From: Triticum aestivum
Lineage: Eukaryota > Streptophyta > Magnoliopsida > Poales > Poaceae
Direction: 5' to 3'
Length of the DNA: 64,000 nucleotides
Assembly: GCF_018294505.1 (NCBI RefSeq)
Contig: NC_057803.1
Span: forward strand, 237,676,397-237,740,396
The notes beneath the pieces were generated by a model. It was not told where the DNA came from and ran no database searches. It saw nothing but the letters and a program-made list of their open reading frames with translations. Position numbers and translations under genes: made by a program. This document shows positions 11,724 to 22,808 of this stretch, piece by piece. Position 1 is the stretch's first letter; each line of letters opens with the position of its first letter.

Positions 11724-12288
11724 TGTCATGGTTCTAAGTCTGACAATAAATTAGGGGGGTAAGAATGTAGAGGCAAGGTCCTAGCTACGGTGATATTGTG
11801 CGCATAGGATGTACGAGTTCAGGCCCTTCGCGGAGGAAGTAACAGCCCTACGTCTCGGTGCCCGGAGGCTCGGTCGATTGGAATATGCGTTAAGTTATAG
11901 GGGGTGCGAAACCTTGTGCCAGAGGAGGGGGTGGCTTATATAGAGTGCGTCGGACCCCTCCAGCACTCAATTACATAGGGTTTAAGGTACATAAAGGTTG
12001 GCGTTACTGATAACGCCAACAATAAAGATACATGACTGACTATTACTTCTATAGGATAACGCCTGACCGTTGCCATACAGAGTGACTTTAGATCTTCTAT
12101 CTATCGAGTGATTTTTGTTGCGGTCGAGTGAGTACTCCTTGGTCGAGTGAACTTGAATCTTCCGAGTGGAGTGTTTATGATCGAGTGAATGATGGTATCC
12201 TTCGAATGCTTATGAATTTAGGCCAATGTCCATGGGGAGGGTGTCTAGGTAAGGCCTATGACCCTACCCTAGGTACATGTCATCATCA
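11724..12288 (-). repeat. 3' LTR of Tat-like element
   Basis: 565 bp, TG...CA ends, TATA box at 11935-11943. The part 12100-12200 has a run of CGAGTG motifs (see findings). Confidence 0.88.
11935..11943 (-). promoter_or_regulatory. TATA box in 3' LTR of Tat-like element
   Basis: CTATATAAG on the minus strand, same as in the 5' LTR. From this LTR it would fire outward into LARD sequence. Confidence 0.5.
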
Positions 12289-12300
12289 TTAGCCCCCGAA
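12289..12300 (-). promoter_or_regulatory. polypurine tract of Tat-like element
   Basis: Minus strand TTCGGGGGCTAA immediately before the 3' LTR. Confidence 0.6.
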
Positions 12301-12796
12301 TGGATCAGGGTTCTAGTGGAAAAAGGAGTGGAAGTTGGTCCCGACTCTGTTACATGCTGCGGAAGTATTTTCCTTAGACTGATGAGTTATGTGACAACTT
12401 TGACTTCATTTTCAGTCGCCTTGATCCATTCTAAAGTAGTCGAGTGAACTTTTGCTGATAAGCTTCAAGTGTTTATATGAAAGAAACATTTAGTCTGACA
12501 GGTTGCTCTGCAGTTCCCGGATCTTGTGGGATTCAAAATTTTGAAAAGCGCGCGGGACGGAGGAGGCCGCAGTAATCGGGATGGATTAGGCAGGGGCACC
12601 TCGATCACCGCGCCACCTTTTTCGCCATGTATCGAGCGAGCAACAGTTGCGGGATTTGACATGTTTGCCCGGGCCCAATCGTCAGTCACTCGGAAATGAC
12701 TCCATATAAGGCGTTGGGTTGGGGAATTTTGCACAGTGCGCCTTAGTTTCTCCTGCTTCCTCCTCTGCTTCTCCACCGCTACCGCTTCCGCTCTCG

Positions 12797-15700
12797 ATGC
12801 CGCCTCCCGCCCGTGCGCCCCTTGCTGTGATGGTGAAGAACAAGACGGCGGTGCAGGAGCGCGCAAAGAAGGGAGCGACGAAGGGGAAGGGCAAGAAAAC
12901 CGGCAGGAGCGGGTCGTCGTCGAGATCTGGCTTGCCACGCGGTTGGGTTCAGGGCGACTGGATCCGATCCACAATCATGCTGGATGACTTGCAAGACCTA
13001 GCTGAGAGCAGGCTGATTGAGCATGATTCCTGGAGACTCCCGGGGGATGAAACTGAGCCGCAGCCTCAAGAGGGTGAGTGTGTCTTACTCGCCACTCACG
13101 TCGACCGCAGTTTTTCTTTGCCCCCACATCCCTTTTTCCGTGCATTCCTGAACTTCTTCGGAGCCCAACTCCACCATTTCTCTCCCAACACTATCACGTA
13201 CCTTGCAGCCTATGTCTCCTTGTGTGAGAATTTCCTAGGCTGCCGACCGCACTTGGGTCTGTTTAAGCACATATTCACATACTGTGAAAAGGGCTAGCCC
13301 GAGTGACGACAAAACCCAGGTGATCCAAATGTATGGGGGCTTAGGTTTCCAGATGAGGGGGAAGAGCACTTTTCCCACGATGACTCTCCCTGACTCGGTT
13401 AGAGGGTGGCAGTTGACTTGGTTTTATTGCAAAGACAAGCCGACCCCTGGTCATTCAACTGGTCTCCCCCCTTTTCCTTAGCGTGAGTCTAGAAACCAAC
13501 ATCCTTGAGAGTGACTTTAGCAGAGAAGGTGGAGGTGTCCATGTTGATGGAGCGAGTAGTTCAACTGATCCATGAGGGTGTGACTGGTATGGATCTGCTC
13601 GAGGTATTCCTCAGGAGACGAATTCAACCCCTCCAGGCTCGTGATCACTCCATGTGGATGTACTCAGGGATTGAAGATTCCACTCGGATCCACCCGGAGG
13701 ATGTTGATGAGAAGACGGTGGCACAGTGGGTGCAAAGCATGCCAGGGAAAAAGGATAACCCCATGGGGTCCTGAAGAGTTTTACCATTCGACACCAACAA
13801 CCAACCAGACAAGGTCTGTCCCTTATCTCCGAGTGTTTTTCATTCTGGCTTGCAGTTGTTTACTAAGTCGACCATCCTTTGGTCACCTCTTTTGCTTCAC
13901 AGGTTTATACGGAGACGTACTCAATGTCGAACGGGGAGCAAGAGCAGTACCAGGAAGGAGAAGAAAGTGGAGGCAAAACCATGGATTGGCAATCTGATGG
14001 AGGAGAAGAGGAGGAGGAAAGCAAGGACTCGAGCAGTGGTGAAGAAGTTGAGTCAGCACCTCGCAACAAAAAGCGTTCCAAACATAAGCACAACCCAGCA
14101 AGTATCTGCGGCGAAGTAGCTAAGCCGACCGGACAGACTTCCAAGCGCACTCGGACCTCTTACCCTGTGCCGACTGAGAAGCCTCCAAAGCAGCCAAAAG
14201 TTGCAGAACCCAAGCCTCAAAAGACCCTACCCAAGATCAAGATCGACGTCCCCGTCGCTTCTGCGTAAGTGTCTTGCCCCCACTTTTCGATTAAGGACTT
14301 GTGTTGTCGACTCTCTTTCTCATTTGTCTGAGTGAATCTTGAAACTTGCAGAGCTGCTATTTCTGGGACTTCTGCTTACAGGGATGATGACAAGGATGTG
14401 GAAGACGCGGTCACTTCTAACCTGGGTATGACTTTTGCAAACTTGTCTTTGCCTTCTTAGCTATTTTGTTGGTCGATTGAATTCTGATGGTTAATTCTTT
14501 TTGCAGCTCTTCCCAATGTCATTGATCTTCCAGATGACGACGAGGATGTGCCTATGAGGCCCAGGAGGAGTAAGAAGACATCAACTGGAAAGGTGCCCCA
14601 ATCGACACTAGTGATGGAGCCGATGATCCAGGAGACCGGCGATGCCAACCGAGCTTCTATGACTTTTGTTGTACCATTGTCGAGTGCTCAGCCTTCGGCG
14701 TCGACTGTACAGATTCTAGCCGATACACCATCATCACTCTTCACTGTGCATCATGTCCTGGAGGACCAAGTGGGAGCTGCCAAGGAAGCTATACGCCAGG
14801 CAGGCATCATGATGGAGCAGATGAAGTTCGTTCGGGGGCCAGTCAAGCTGCTTATGATGCCAGCTCAGCTCTCCGGAGCAACGTCAAGGTTGGTAGATTA
14901 CCAAGTGATCCCTTAGCTTGTCGCTTGTTCTGTTAGGATATGCTACCCGAAAATTTTCCTTGAGCATCTTTTCATCAGTCTGCCTTTTGCATTTATACAC
15001 CCACTGGGTGTTTAATTTATTGCTGAATAGTACTGCTAAATGGCTTTGCTTCTTGAGTTAACTAGATTGTGTCGATTGAGTCTTTGAACGAGTGGGGGCA
15101 CCCTGAGTGCACCCACTGGGTGTAGTCCCCGAGACCGTAGTTGACTGCGGGCAGTCGGCTATGGTATGAGAATCATGACTTCCACACTCGGTCTGAACGG
15201 ATCATGTCGAGTGTAACTTGAACCAATGGGGGCATGCTAAGTGCACCATTGGGTGTAGTCCCTGAGACTACTATTGAATGTTTGATTCGGCAGTAGTTTG
15301 AGAATTCTTTTCACTAGGGAGTGAATAACTTTTGGTTCTGTCCACTGATGTAACTTTTGTTGACTTCAGAAATCCTCTGAGCTCATCTCCAAATTCTCCG
15401 AATTCGAGGAGAAGTAGAGACAACTCAATCTTGACTTGGAGCTGGCTAAGCAGAACTTTCAGAAGGCCAAAGAGGAAACAGTCGGTATGGAAGGTAACAA
15501 CTGGTCGATTGTTTATCTTGGCCAACTCACAAGTCATCTCCTTGTTCTTTTGTCTGACCCGAGTGCATATATTTCAGAGAAAATGAAGCAGGCTCTGGCG
15601 AAAAAGGACCTCGATCTTGCTGCTGCACAAAAGGAGGCTCAGGAGAAGACCGCACTTGCTGATAAGAAGTTGGCCTCAGTCGGTGCGCTGGAGGAAGAAA

Positions 15701-16424
15701 ACACGAAGTTGAAGACATCCCTTAACGAGTCCAACCGAGAAGTGACTCGTCTGAAGAAAGACAAAGTGGCTTTGAACGAGAAGATTGAAGGCATTTCTCA
15801 TAAGAGAAATGATCTGGAAGCTTATCTGGTTGCACTCGCCAATAAGCTATTCCTTATGCTCGAAGGTATTCTTCCTTGTCCAACTGTTAGCTATCGTCGG
15901 TTCACCATGCAACCGTCGACTCATTATTTCTTTGTGTTTGTAGAATTCTGCCAAAACTGTGAAGAAGAAACTAGACAGATCGAGACATTCCTGGACCCCA
16001 TCCTTTCCCCTGTTGGTGATGAAGCTGCCATGAACATGCTCTGACTGGAATCCCGTGTTGCCAGTGTTAAGGCCTACCTTGCTCACCTGAAGGTTGCGGT
16101 GACGCGGGTTGACTCAATGCTTTGGCCATGGGAGACACCCCAGAATGACCTCGAGTCTTTGATGACTCGACTCAACGAGATCCATGGACGAGTGCAGGAG
16201 TGGAAGAAGTCATCTGCTCACTGCGGTGTTGACGTAGCTCTATCACTAGTTCGAGTCCACTGCAAGGAAGCCAAGGAGGAAAAGCTAGCAACAATCAAGG
16301 TTGCCAACACTAGAAAATACGACTTCAGTCCTTAGTGGAAACCTTCATTGCCGCCGCCACTCGGATTGCAGATGGGATCGAACTAGACGAATTCATCGAT
16401 CCTGCTAGTCCTCCCGTGAAGTGA
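12797..16424 (+). pseudogene. antisense gene (aORF, Transposase_28-like) of Tat-like element
   Basis: A multi-exon gene on the plus strand, opposite to gag-pol, between integrase and 3' LTR. I place the start at ATG 12797. A basic N-terminus (KGATKGKGKKTGRSGSSSRS) is followed by the family domain FSLPPHPFFRAFLNFFGAQL / LGCRPHLGLFKHIF (13110-13285), GGLGFQMRGKSTFP, GWQLTWFYCKD (13330-13430) and VVQLIHEGVTGMDLLEVFLRRRIQPLQARDH in two pieces (13555-13650). Then come an acidic linker (13915-14265), a P/T-rich part (14510-14913) and a long coiled coil (15430-16330). The end is PPVK-stop at 16422-16424. Splice sites such as TGC/GTAAGT (14266) and several TTGCAG acceptors (e.g. 14508) are visible. 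A few stops and shifts (near 13295, 13485, 16042) break it. Pfam calls this domain 'putative gypsy type transposon'; its function is unknown. Confidence 0.78.
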
Positions 16425-16660
16425 ACAAACTTTTTATGATCCGATTAAATTTACCTCAGTAGGTCGAGTGGTTTTTGTAACCATTTAAACTTCTTCGGGC
16501 CTGACGCCTGAGTACCTTGAATTGTGATCTGGAACCCTGTAGGATTTATCTAAACTTGGTTGCTTTTGGATCTTTTGAAATTATTTCTTCAGTTTGAGTT
16601 GCTACTGACTTTGTGACGCAGCTCAGTCGAGTCTACCATGGACCAAGGTGCTTAGTGTTG
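16425..16660 (+). other. 3' flank of the antisense gene
   Basis: Follows the stop codon; T-rich, contains no coding motif. Plausibly the 3' UTR of the antisense transcript. Confidence 0.4.
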
Positions 16661-16664
16661 CCCA

Positions 16665-16950
16665 TGGCCTGCACCTCGTTGTCCTTGCGGATCGGGATGG
16701 AGTGGACGTTGTATTTGTGTCGAAGCTCCAAGGACAAATCATAGTTGACCTGCGCCTCATCGTCCTTGTGGATAAGGACGGAACGAACATTGTATTTGTG
16801 TCGAAGCTCCGAGGATGGATCGTAGTCGACCTGCGCCTCGCCGTCCTTGCGGATAAGGACAGAGGCGAGCGTTGTATTTGTGTCGAAGCTCCAAGGAAAG
16901 ATCGTGGTCGACCTGCACCTCGCCGTTCTTGTGGATAAGGATGGAGCATG
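16665..16950 (+). repeat. 82-bp tandem repeat, about 3.4 copies
   Basis: The phrase GTATTTGTGTCGAAGCTCC starts at 16711, 16792 and 16874, spacing 81 and 82. Each is preceded by an ACCTGCGCCTCGTCGTCCTT-like phrase, a fourth copy of which begins at 16916. It lies between the antisense gene and the 73-bp array. Confidence 0.85.
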
Positions 16951-18020
16951 TTTTTAAAACTTAGGCGAGTACTGGACTGCAACTAAGCCTTCGAGTGGGA
17001 GGGTTGCTCACCACTCGGTAGGATTTTTTGAACTTAGGTGAGTATTGGACTGTAGCTAAGCCCTCGAGTGGGAGGGTTGCTCACCACTTGGTAGGATTTT
17101 TTAAACTTAGGCGAGTACTGGACTGCAGCTAAGCCCCCGAGTGGGAGGGTTGCTCACCACTCGGTAGGAGTTTTTAAACTTAGGCGAGTACTGGACTGCA
17201 TCTAAGCCCCCGAGTGGGAGGGTTGCTCACCACTTGGTAGGATTTTCTAAACTTAGGCGAGTACCGGACTGCAGCTAAGCCCCCGAGTGGGAGGGTTGCT
17301 CACCACTCAATAGGATTTTTTAAACTTAGGTAAGTACTGGACTGCAGCTAAGCCCCCGAGTGGGAGGGTTGTTCACCACTCGGTACAATTTTTTAAACTT
17401 AGGCGAGTACTAGACTCCAGCTAAGCCCCCGAGTGGGAGGATTGCTCGCCACTCGGTAGGATTTTTTAAACTTAGGTGAGTACTGGACTGCAGCTAAGGC
17501 CCCGATTGGGAGGGTTGCTCACCACTCGGTATGATTTTTTAAACTTAGGCGAGTACTGGACTGCAGCTAAGCCTCCGAGTGGGAGGGTTGCTCACCACTC
17601 GCTAGGATTTTTTAAACTTAGGCGAGTACTGGACTGCAGCTAATCCCCTGAATGGGAGGGTTGCTCACCACTCGGTAGGATTTTTTAAACTTAGGCGAGT
17701 ACTGGACTGCAGCTAAGCCCCTGAATGGGAGGGTTGCTCACCACTCGGTAGGATTTTTTAAACTTAGGCGAGTACTGGACTACAGCTAAGCCCCTGAGTG
17801 GGAGGGTTGCTCACCACTCGGTACGATTTTTTAAGCTTAGGCGAGTACTGGACTGCAGCTAAGCCCCCGAGTGGGAGGGTTGCTCACCACTCGGTACGAT
17901 TTTTTAAACTTAGGCGAATCAGGTTCGTAGCTAAACCACCGAATGGGAGACATGCTCTCCACTCGGTGGGATTTTAATTTTTGGAACTTAGGCGAATCAG
18001 GTTCGCAACTAAGCCACCCA
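16950..18020 (+). repeat. 73-bp tandem array, 14 units
   Basis: TTAGGCGAG (or close variants) starts at 16961, 17034, 17107, 17180, 17253, 17326, 17399, 17472, 17545, 17618, 17691, 17764, 17837 and 17910: every step is exactly 73. A last, diverged unit starts 78 later at 17988. Each unit contains CCGAGTGG, a 12-base spacer, and CCACTCGG, an 8-bp inverted repeat. 73 is not a multiple of 3, so it is not a coding repeat. It sits between the 3' end of pol (18130) and the antisense gene. Confidence 0.93.
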
Positions 18021-18129
18021 CTAGGGGATTTTGGACACATGCATAAGAAACAACAATTATATAGGACACTGCAAAACCTTGTCTTTGATAAACAAACTGA
18101 AAGGTACTTCTTATTACATCTCGGCAGTC

Positions 18130-19411
18130 CAAATGATTAAGTGTTGAAGTGGCGGAGAATCTCCACATTCCAGGCGCGTGGCTCGTCTTTCTTGTGTTCC
18201 ACATCCTACAGGTGATATGCACCATTGTGGAGCACTTTGATGATGATGAAGGGGCCTTCCCAGGCAGGGGTGAGCTTGTGCGGACGTTGCTGGTCCACTC
18301 GGAGAACTAGGTCTCCTTCCTGAAATGCTCGACCCCTGACGTTTCTGGCGTGAAAGCACCGCAGATCTTATTCATAGATGGTCGACCGGATCATCGCCAT
18401 CTCTCTTTCCTCTTCCAGAAGGTTAACAGCATCTTGACGGCCTTGTTCTGCTTCGGCTTCTGAGAAGAGTTCCACTCGCGGGGCATTATGAAGCAAATCA
18501 GTCGGTAGCACGGCCTCGGCTCCATAGACCAGGAAGAAGGGAGTTCGACCAGTCGACCGATTCGGTGTTGTCCTCAGGCCCCACAGTACTGATGGTAACT
18601 CATCTACCCAAGCGCCAGCCGCATGCTTGAGATCTCGCATTAGCCTGGGCTTCAACCCTTGGAGGATCAAACCATTTGCTCTTTCTGCTTGTCCGTTCGA
18701 CTGTGGGTGAGCGACTGACACATAATCGACCCGAGTGCCTTGGGAAGCATAGAAAGCTATGAATTCATCTGAATCAAAATTTGATCCATTGTCTGTGATG
18801 ATGCTGTGCGGGACTCCAAACCTGATTGTTAGCCCCCTGACGAAGCTGACGGTAGTGCTCAAATCGAGGCTTTTGATGGGCTTGGCCTCAGTCCATTCAG
18901 TGAACTTGTCGACAGCAACAAGTAGGTGAGTGAAACCACTTCTGCTAGTCCTCAAGGGTCCAACCATATCCAACCACCAACCAGGAAATGGCCAGACGAG
19001 TGGAATGGTCTTCAGGGCTGAGGCAGGTTTGTAAGACATGTTGGAGTAGAACTGGCAACCTTCACACTTGTCAACTATTTCCTTTGCCATTTCATTCGCT
19101 CGCGGCCAGTAAAAACCTGCTCGGTATGCTTTGGCCACGATTGTCCGTGAGGACGCATGGTGACCACAGGTCCCCGAGTGGATATCATTGAGGATAATTT
19201 GACCTTCTTCTAGGGTAATGCATCATTGAGCAACTCCAGTCACACTTTCTCTGTACAGCCGACCGCTTATCACGGTGAAGGCTTTGGATCGACGGTCGAT
19301 CTGTCGCGCTTCATCTTCATCTTCTGGCAGCTCTTTCTTGAGAATATATGCGATGTACGGTATAGTCCAATCAAGAATGACGACCAAAACTTCCATGACT
19401 AGGTCGACCAC
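18130..19411 (-). pseudogene. Tat-like gypsy integrase, three in-frame stops
   Basis: In order: acidic lead-in (KKELPEDEDEARQIDRRSKA), a zinc finger (HSGTCGHHASSRT ... CEGCQ), then the rve core with DMVGPL (first D), ITDNGSNFDS (second D) and HPQSNGQAERANG (E), so the DDE triad is complete. The core runs on through LRTTPNRSTGRTPFFLVYGAEAVLP. After a stop at 18368 the C-terminal domain continues in frame (HARNVRGRAF, GDLVLR, LTPAWEGPF, GAYHLQDV) to about 18132. Another stop interrupts VTGVAQ / CITLEEGQ near 19223. It would insert the cDNA into the chromosome. Confidence 0.88.
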
Positions 19412-19483
19412 AGCTCGGACTTCAACTTCAGTCAGATTAGTGGAACTCTTAGGTTGCAGGGGCTCTTCCGTGAAGGGATCTTC

Positions 19484-20441
19484 CTAGACTAATGGTGTGT
19501 GAAGATGCTCTAAGAACACATTGCTGGGAATGTGCTCTCGCTTAGAACCTATCTTAGCTAGGTCTTCTGCTGCCTGGTTCTTCAGTCGGGGAATATGGTG
19601 AAGCTCTAAACCTTCAAACTTCTTTTCTAACTTTGTAACTTCATTGCAATAGCCAGTCATAGTCGGGCTTCTGACATCCCACTCTTTCATCACTTGATTA
19701 ACCACCAAATCTGAGTCGTCGAAAACCATTAGGCGATGGACGCCGAGTGAAATGGCCATTCGCAACCCATACAAAAGAGCTTCGTACTCAGCCTCATTGT
19801 TGGAGGAATCAAAGTGAATTTGAAGGACATAGCTAAGTTTTTCGCCTCGTGGAGATACCAAAACAACCCCGGCACCAGAATCGCTCAACATTTTGGACCC
19901 ATCAAAGAACATAGTCCAATGTTCTGACTGGACTTGAATCGGTTGTTGCTGTTCAATCCACTCGACGAGGAAATCTGATATTGCTTGGGATTTGATTGCT
20001 TTCTTTGCCTCAAACTTGATATCCAACGGAAGGAGTTCAATCGCCCACTTTGCCACTCGACCAATTGCATCTCTATGATTCAGAATTTCTGACAAATGGA
20101 GCGTCGCTGACGACTATGATGGAGTGATCTAAGAAATAATGTGCCACCTTCTTCGTAGTCAAGTAAATTCCATATACCAACTTTTGGTAATGCGGATACC
20201 TCTGCTTGGATGGAGTTAAGACTTCAGAAATATAGTACACTGGGCGCTGAACTTTATGGGTTTTACCTTGTTCCCGCTCGACCGTGAGTACTATACTAAC
20301 AACTTGTCCAGTGGCTGCAATATAAAGCAGCAAGGGCTCCTTGATAACTGGAGCAGCGAGCACCGGCTGGGTGGAAAGCGGGGTTTTGAGCTCTACAAAC
20401 GTTGCGCCAGCTTCACGAGTCCACTCAAGGCGACCAAACAA
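19484..20441 (-). pseudogene. Tat-like gypsy RNase H region
   Basis: First part (20441-20073) is the RT/RNase H connection: FGRLEWTREAGATFVELK, APVIKEPLLLYIAAT and RPVYYISEVLTPSKQRYPHYQKL. A frame change near 20090 leads to LNHRDAIGRVAKWAIELLPLDIKFE and the second, true RNase H domain (20000-19560). There, FFDGSKMLSDSGAGVVL, NNEAEYEALLYGLRMA and DDSDLVVNQVM carry three of the acidic catalytic residues, and NQAAEDLAKIGS the last. Two RNase H-like domains in a row are a known feature of the Tat clade. It degrades the RNA strand of the hybrid during reverse transcription. Confidence 0.85.
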
Positions 20442-21422
20442 CCAGTAAGCTTCAGAACGTCATGTATGCGCACAGGGCGCTTCATTCGGAGTATTGTGCC
20501 GACTTTCTCTGGGTTCGCGTCGATTCCTCATTCGGAAACAAGGAAACCGAGTAACTTGCCACCTGGAACTCCAAATGTACACTTTGACAGATTAAGCTTG
20601 ATATCATATCTTCTCAGATTGGCAAAGGTTTCAACGAGGTTAGTCAGTAGGTCAGAACCTTCTGTTGTCTACACATGATATCATCCATGTACCCCTCCAC
20701 ATTCCGACTGATTTGAGTGAGCAGGCACTTCTGTAACATGTGCATGAATGTGGCGCCAACATTCTTGAGGCCAAAGGGCATGGTAACATAGAAAAAGCAC
20801 CCGAATGGGTGATAAAGGCTGTCTTTATTTCATCAGGCCCATATAGTCGGATCTGATGATACCCGGAATATGCATCTAGAAAGGACAGTCGCTCGCATCC
20901 CGCAGTCGAGTCGACTATTTGATCGATGCGAGGGAGAGGAAAATGATCCTTCGGGTAGGCCCGATTGATGTGCTTGAAGTCAATACACATACGGAGTGAA
21001 TCATCCTTCTTGGGAACCATGACGACATTGGCAAGCCACTCAGAGTGGTAAATCTCTCGGATGAACTTGGCCGCCAGAAGCCGATCCACTTCTTCGCCAA
21101 TCGCCTTTTGCTTCTCCACGGCGGACCTTCGGAGATACTCTTTCTTAGGTTTAACCTTTGGGTCGACTCGCAAACGATGCTCAGCTAGCTCTCTGGGTAC
21201 ACCTGGCATGTCAGAAGCTTTCCATGCAAAGATGTCCCAGTTCTCATGGAGGAACTGGATGAGCAATTCTTCCTATTTGCTGTCGAGTGTTGTTGATATA
21301 TGAATCGAAGCAGCATTGGGATCAGTCGGGTGAATATGAACGGACTTTGTTTCACCAGTCGACTTAAATGCAGACTCTGAAGTAGGCTTCTTAGCTCTCA
21401 ACAAATCACTCGGATCTGTTGT
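20442..21422 (-). pseudogene. Tat-like gypsy reverse transcriptase
   Basis: Nearly complete gypsy RT on the minus strand. The N-terminal approach MLIQFLHENWDIFAWKASDMPG (begins 21266), LRRSAVEKQKAIGEEVDRLL, RMCIDFKHINRAYPKDHFPL and FLDAYSGYHQI are in one frame to about 20826. There one missing base shifts the frame, and the MPFGLKNVGATF block and the catalytic YMDD (GYMDDIMC, near 20680) continue in the next frame. The active-site codons are therefore intact, but the polyprotein is not. It would copy the genomic RNA in the virus-like particle. Upstream, 21267-21422 is the linker to the protease, cut by the CACTA element. Confidence 0.87.
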
Positions 21423-21425
21423 CTA

Positions 21426-21454
21426 CACAACAAGAAATATGTCAACTTGTGACC
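21426..21454 (+). repeat. CACTA left terminal inverted repeat
   Basis: Starts CACAACAAG instead of CACTACAAG; otherwise matches the right end for 29 bp with one further mismatch. Confidence 0.88.
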
Positions 21455-21640
21455 ACCACTATTGGTCACTGAATGGTCACAAATTTCCATTTGTGACCTT
21501 TTTGTGACCAAAAACATAAGGTCAAAAGCTGGCCATCATAAACTGACTATAGCGACCTTTCTTCTGGAATGGTCGAAGACGTTTATGACCAAAATACGTC
21601 TACTGTGGCGTTTTGGTCACTAGCAGCCTCCCCAGGCCAC
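21455..21640 (+). repeat. CACTA left subterminal TGGTCA/TGACC cluster
   Basis: About ten TGACC or GGTCA words in both orientations within 190 bp. The mirror region at the other end (about 29085-29290) has a similar density. In CACTA elements such motifs bind transposase. Confidence 0.75.
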
Positions 21641-22009
21641 GTAGGCATCCAGCGTGGCAATCTGACGTGGCACAAGATTCAGCCCGGTCCAATTCGATTT
21701 TCTACATGGGCCTAGCCCAACAATTCGGCCTTTTTAATGTATTTTTTCTATCAATTTTTGATCAGCTTCATGGGCCAAGCCCAACATTGCGGCCTTTTTT
21801 ATTGTTGGGTTGTGGCCTTTTTGTCTAAACGAATTTAGTTTTTCTTTTTTTCCCAAAAGAAGGGTCTACTAGTCAGATAAGTGGGTCCACTAGTCAGATG
21901 TGTCCCAATTGTTAGGTTCTGGTAATAGGTTTCCATTTGTCAGGTAAGTGGGTCCCATCTATCAAACTCATATTCTTCATATTTCAAGCAGTATTTAGAT
22001 TGGCAGAGA

Positions 22010-22311
22010 CAAAAACACACACAATACTTAAACAAGAGCAACCAGATCATATAATACAAGCTCTATCCGTGCCATTACAAAGGGCCATGTATAATACAAT
22101 ACTTTACAAGCTCTACAAGTGTAATATAGTACTACTTCACAAGCTCCTGGACTCGTTGGACTCTCTCATATTTCTATGCAACTTCAACAGGACAAAAACT
22201 TCAATAGTCAGGGCTGGAACCATAGTCAGATGAACAACACGCCGGACTCGCTCGACGGCGATAGTCAGGGCTGAGACCAAACAAAACAGCAACATGGCTT
22301 CATCTGTCATC
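22010..22311 (-). pseudogene. last exon and 3' UTR of the captured mosaic gene
   Basis: On the minus strand a clear acceptor (TGTAACAG, AG at 22313-22312) opens a frame reading MTDEAMLLFCLVSALTIAVE ... MRESNESRSL and then a stop at 22137. About 130 bp of AT-rich, TTGTATTATA-containing sequence follows and looks like a 3' UTR. I recognise no family. The frame contains an internal imperfect repeat (SALTIAVERV / PALTIEVFVL). It lies downstream of the ribosomal protein fragment at 22672-22808 in the same orientation, so it may be the terminal exon of one transcript. Confidence 0.45.
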
Positions 22312-22671
22312 CTGTTACATGAATCAGAGAAGAATGAGAAAAACTGGGGCAAATATATTATGAACAGACCATTCAAGAAAAGGACATGTATTTAGAATGA
22401 TAACACAAATTCAGCTAGTACCATGCTTTTTGTTGTCGAGCTAGTTAAAATGAGATAGTAGTTCATATAAGAAACAGAGACACAATATGAATATGCATGG
22501 CACATATGCAGGTTGTGCAAAAAACTGCACTACAACACATTGCGCCTGAAACAAAATACCATTCTACTATCACGACCATACATTCAACTGGCAAGATCTA
22601 ACAATACTCGTCAGCACACGCATACTAACATCACAAAGGCAGGAGAGAATAAAGGGAACCAAGGAAGATAC

Positions 22672-22808
22672 CTGTGGATGATAGTGTCGACGATGATCTG
22701 GATTGAGTTAGCATTGATGAGGAAGTGGATGGTGTCCATGGTGTGCTTTAGATGCACACAGCCATGAGCTTCTTGCCGCTGTTGCATCCGTTCGCTCGAT
22801 GATGGGTA
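22672..22808 (-). pseudogene. captured fragment of 40S ribosomal protein S5 (uS7)
   Basis: Minus-strand translation gives GKKLMAVCI in one frame and, after a stop/shift, KHTMDTIHFLINANSIQIIVDTIIH in the next. This corresponds to the KKLMAVRIVKHTMEIIHLL...NPIQVIVDAI region of eukaryotic ribosomal protein S5, as I know the family. Just upstream PIIER is also recognisable, with a deletion of roughly 23 bases between it and the GKK block. The fragment ends at a perfect donor, CAG/GTATCT (22671-22670), at what is plausibly a native exon end. The intact protein sits at the mRNA exit region of the 40S subunit; this piece cannot function as such. Its presence inside a CACTA element marks transduplication of host exon sequence. 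Confidence 0.75.

Noticed and set aside
16950..18020. CRISPR-like array (regular repeats)
   Set aside because: Repeats are contiguous 73-bp units with no unique spacers, in a plant retrotransposon.
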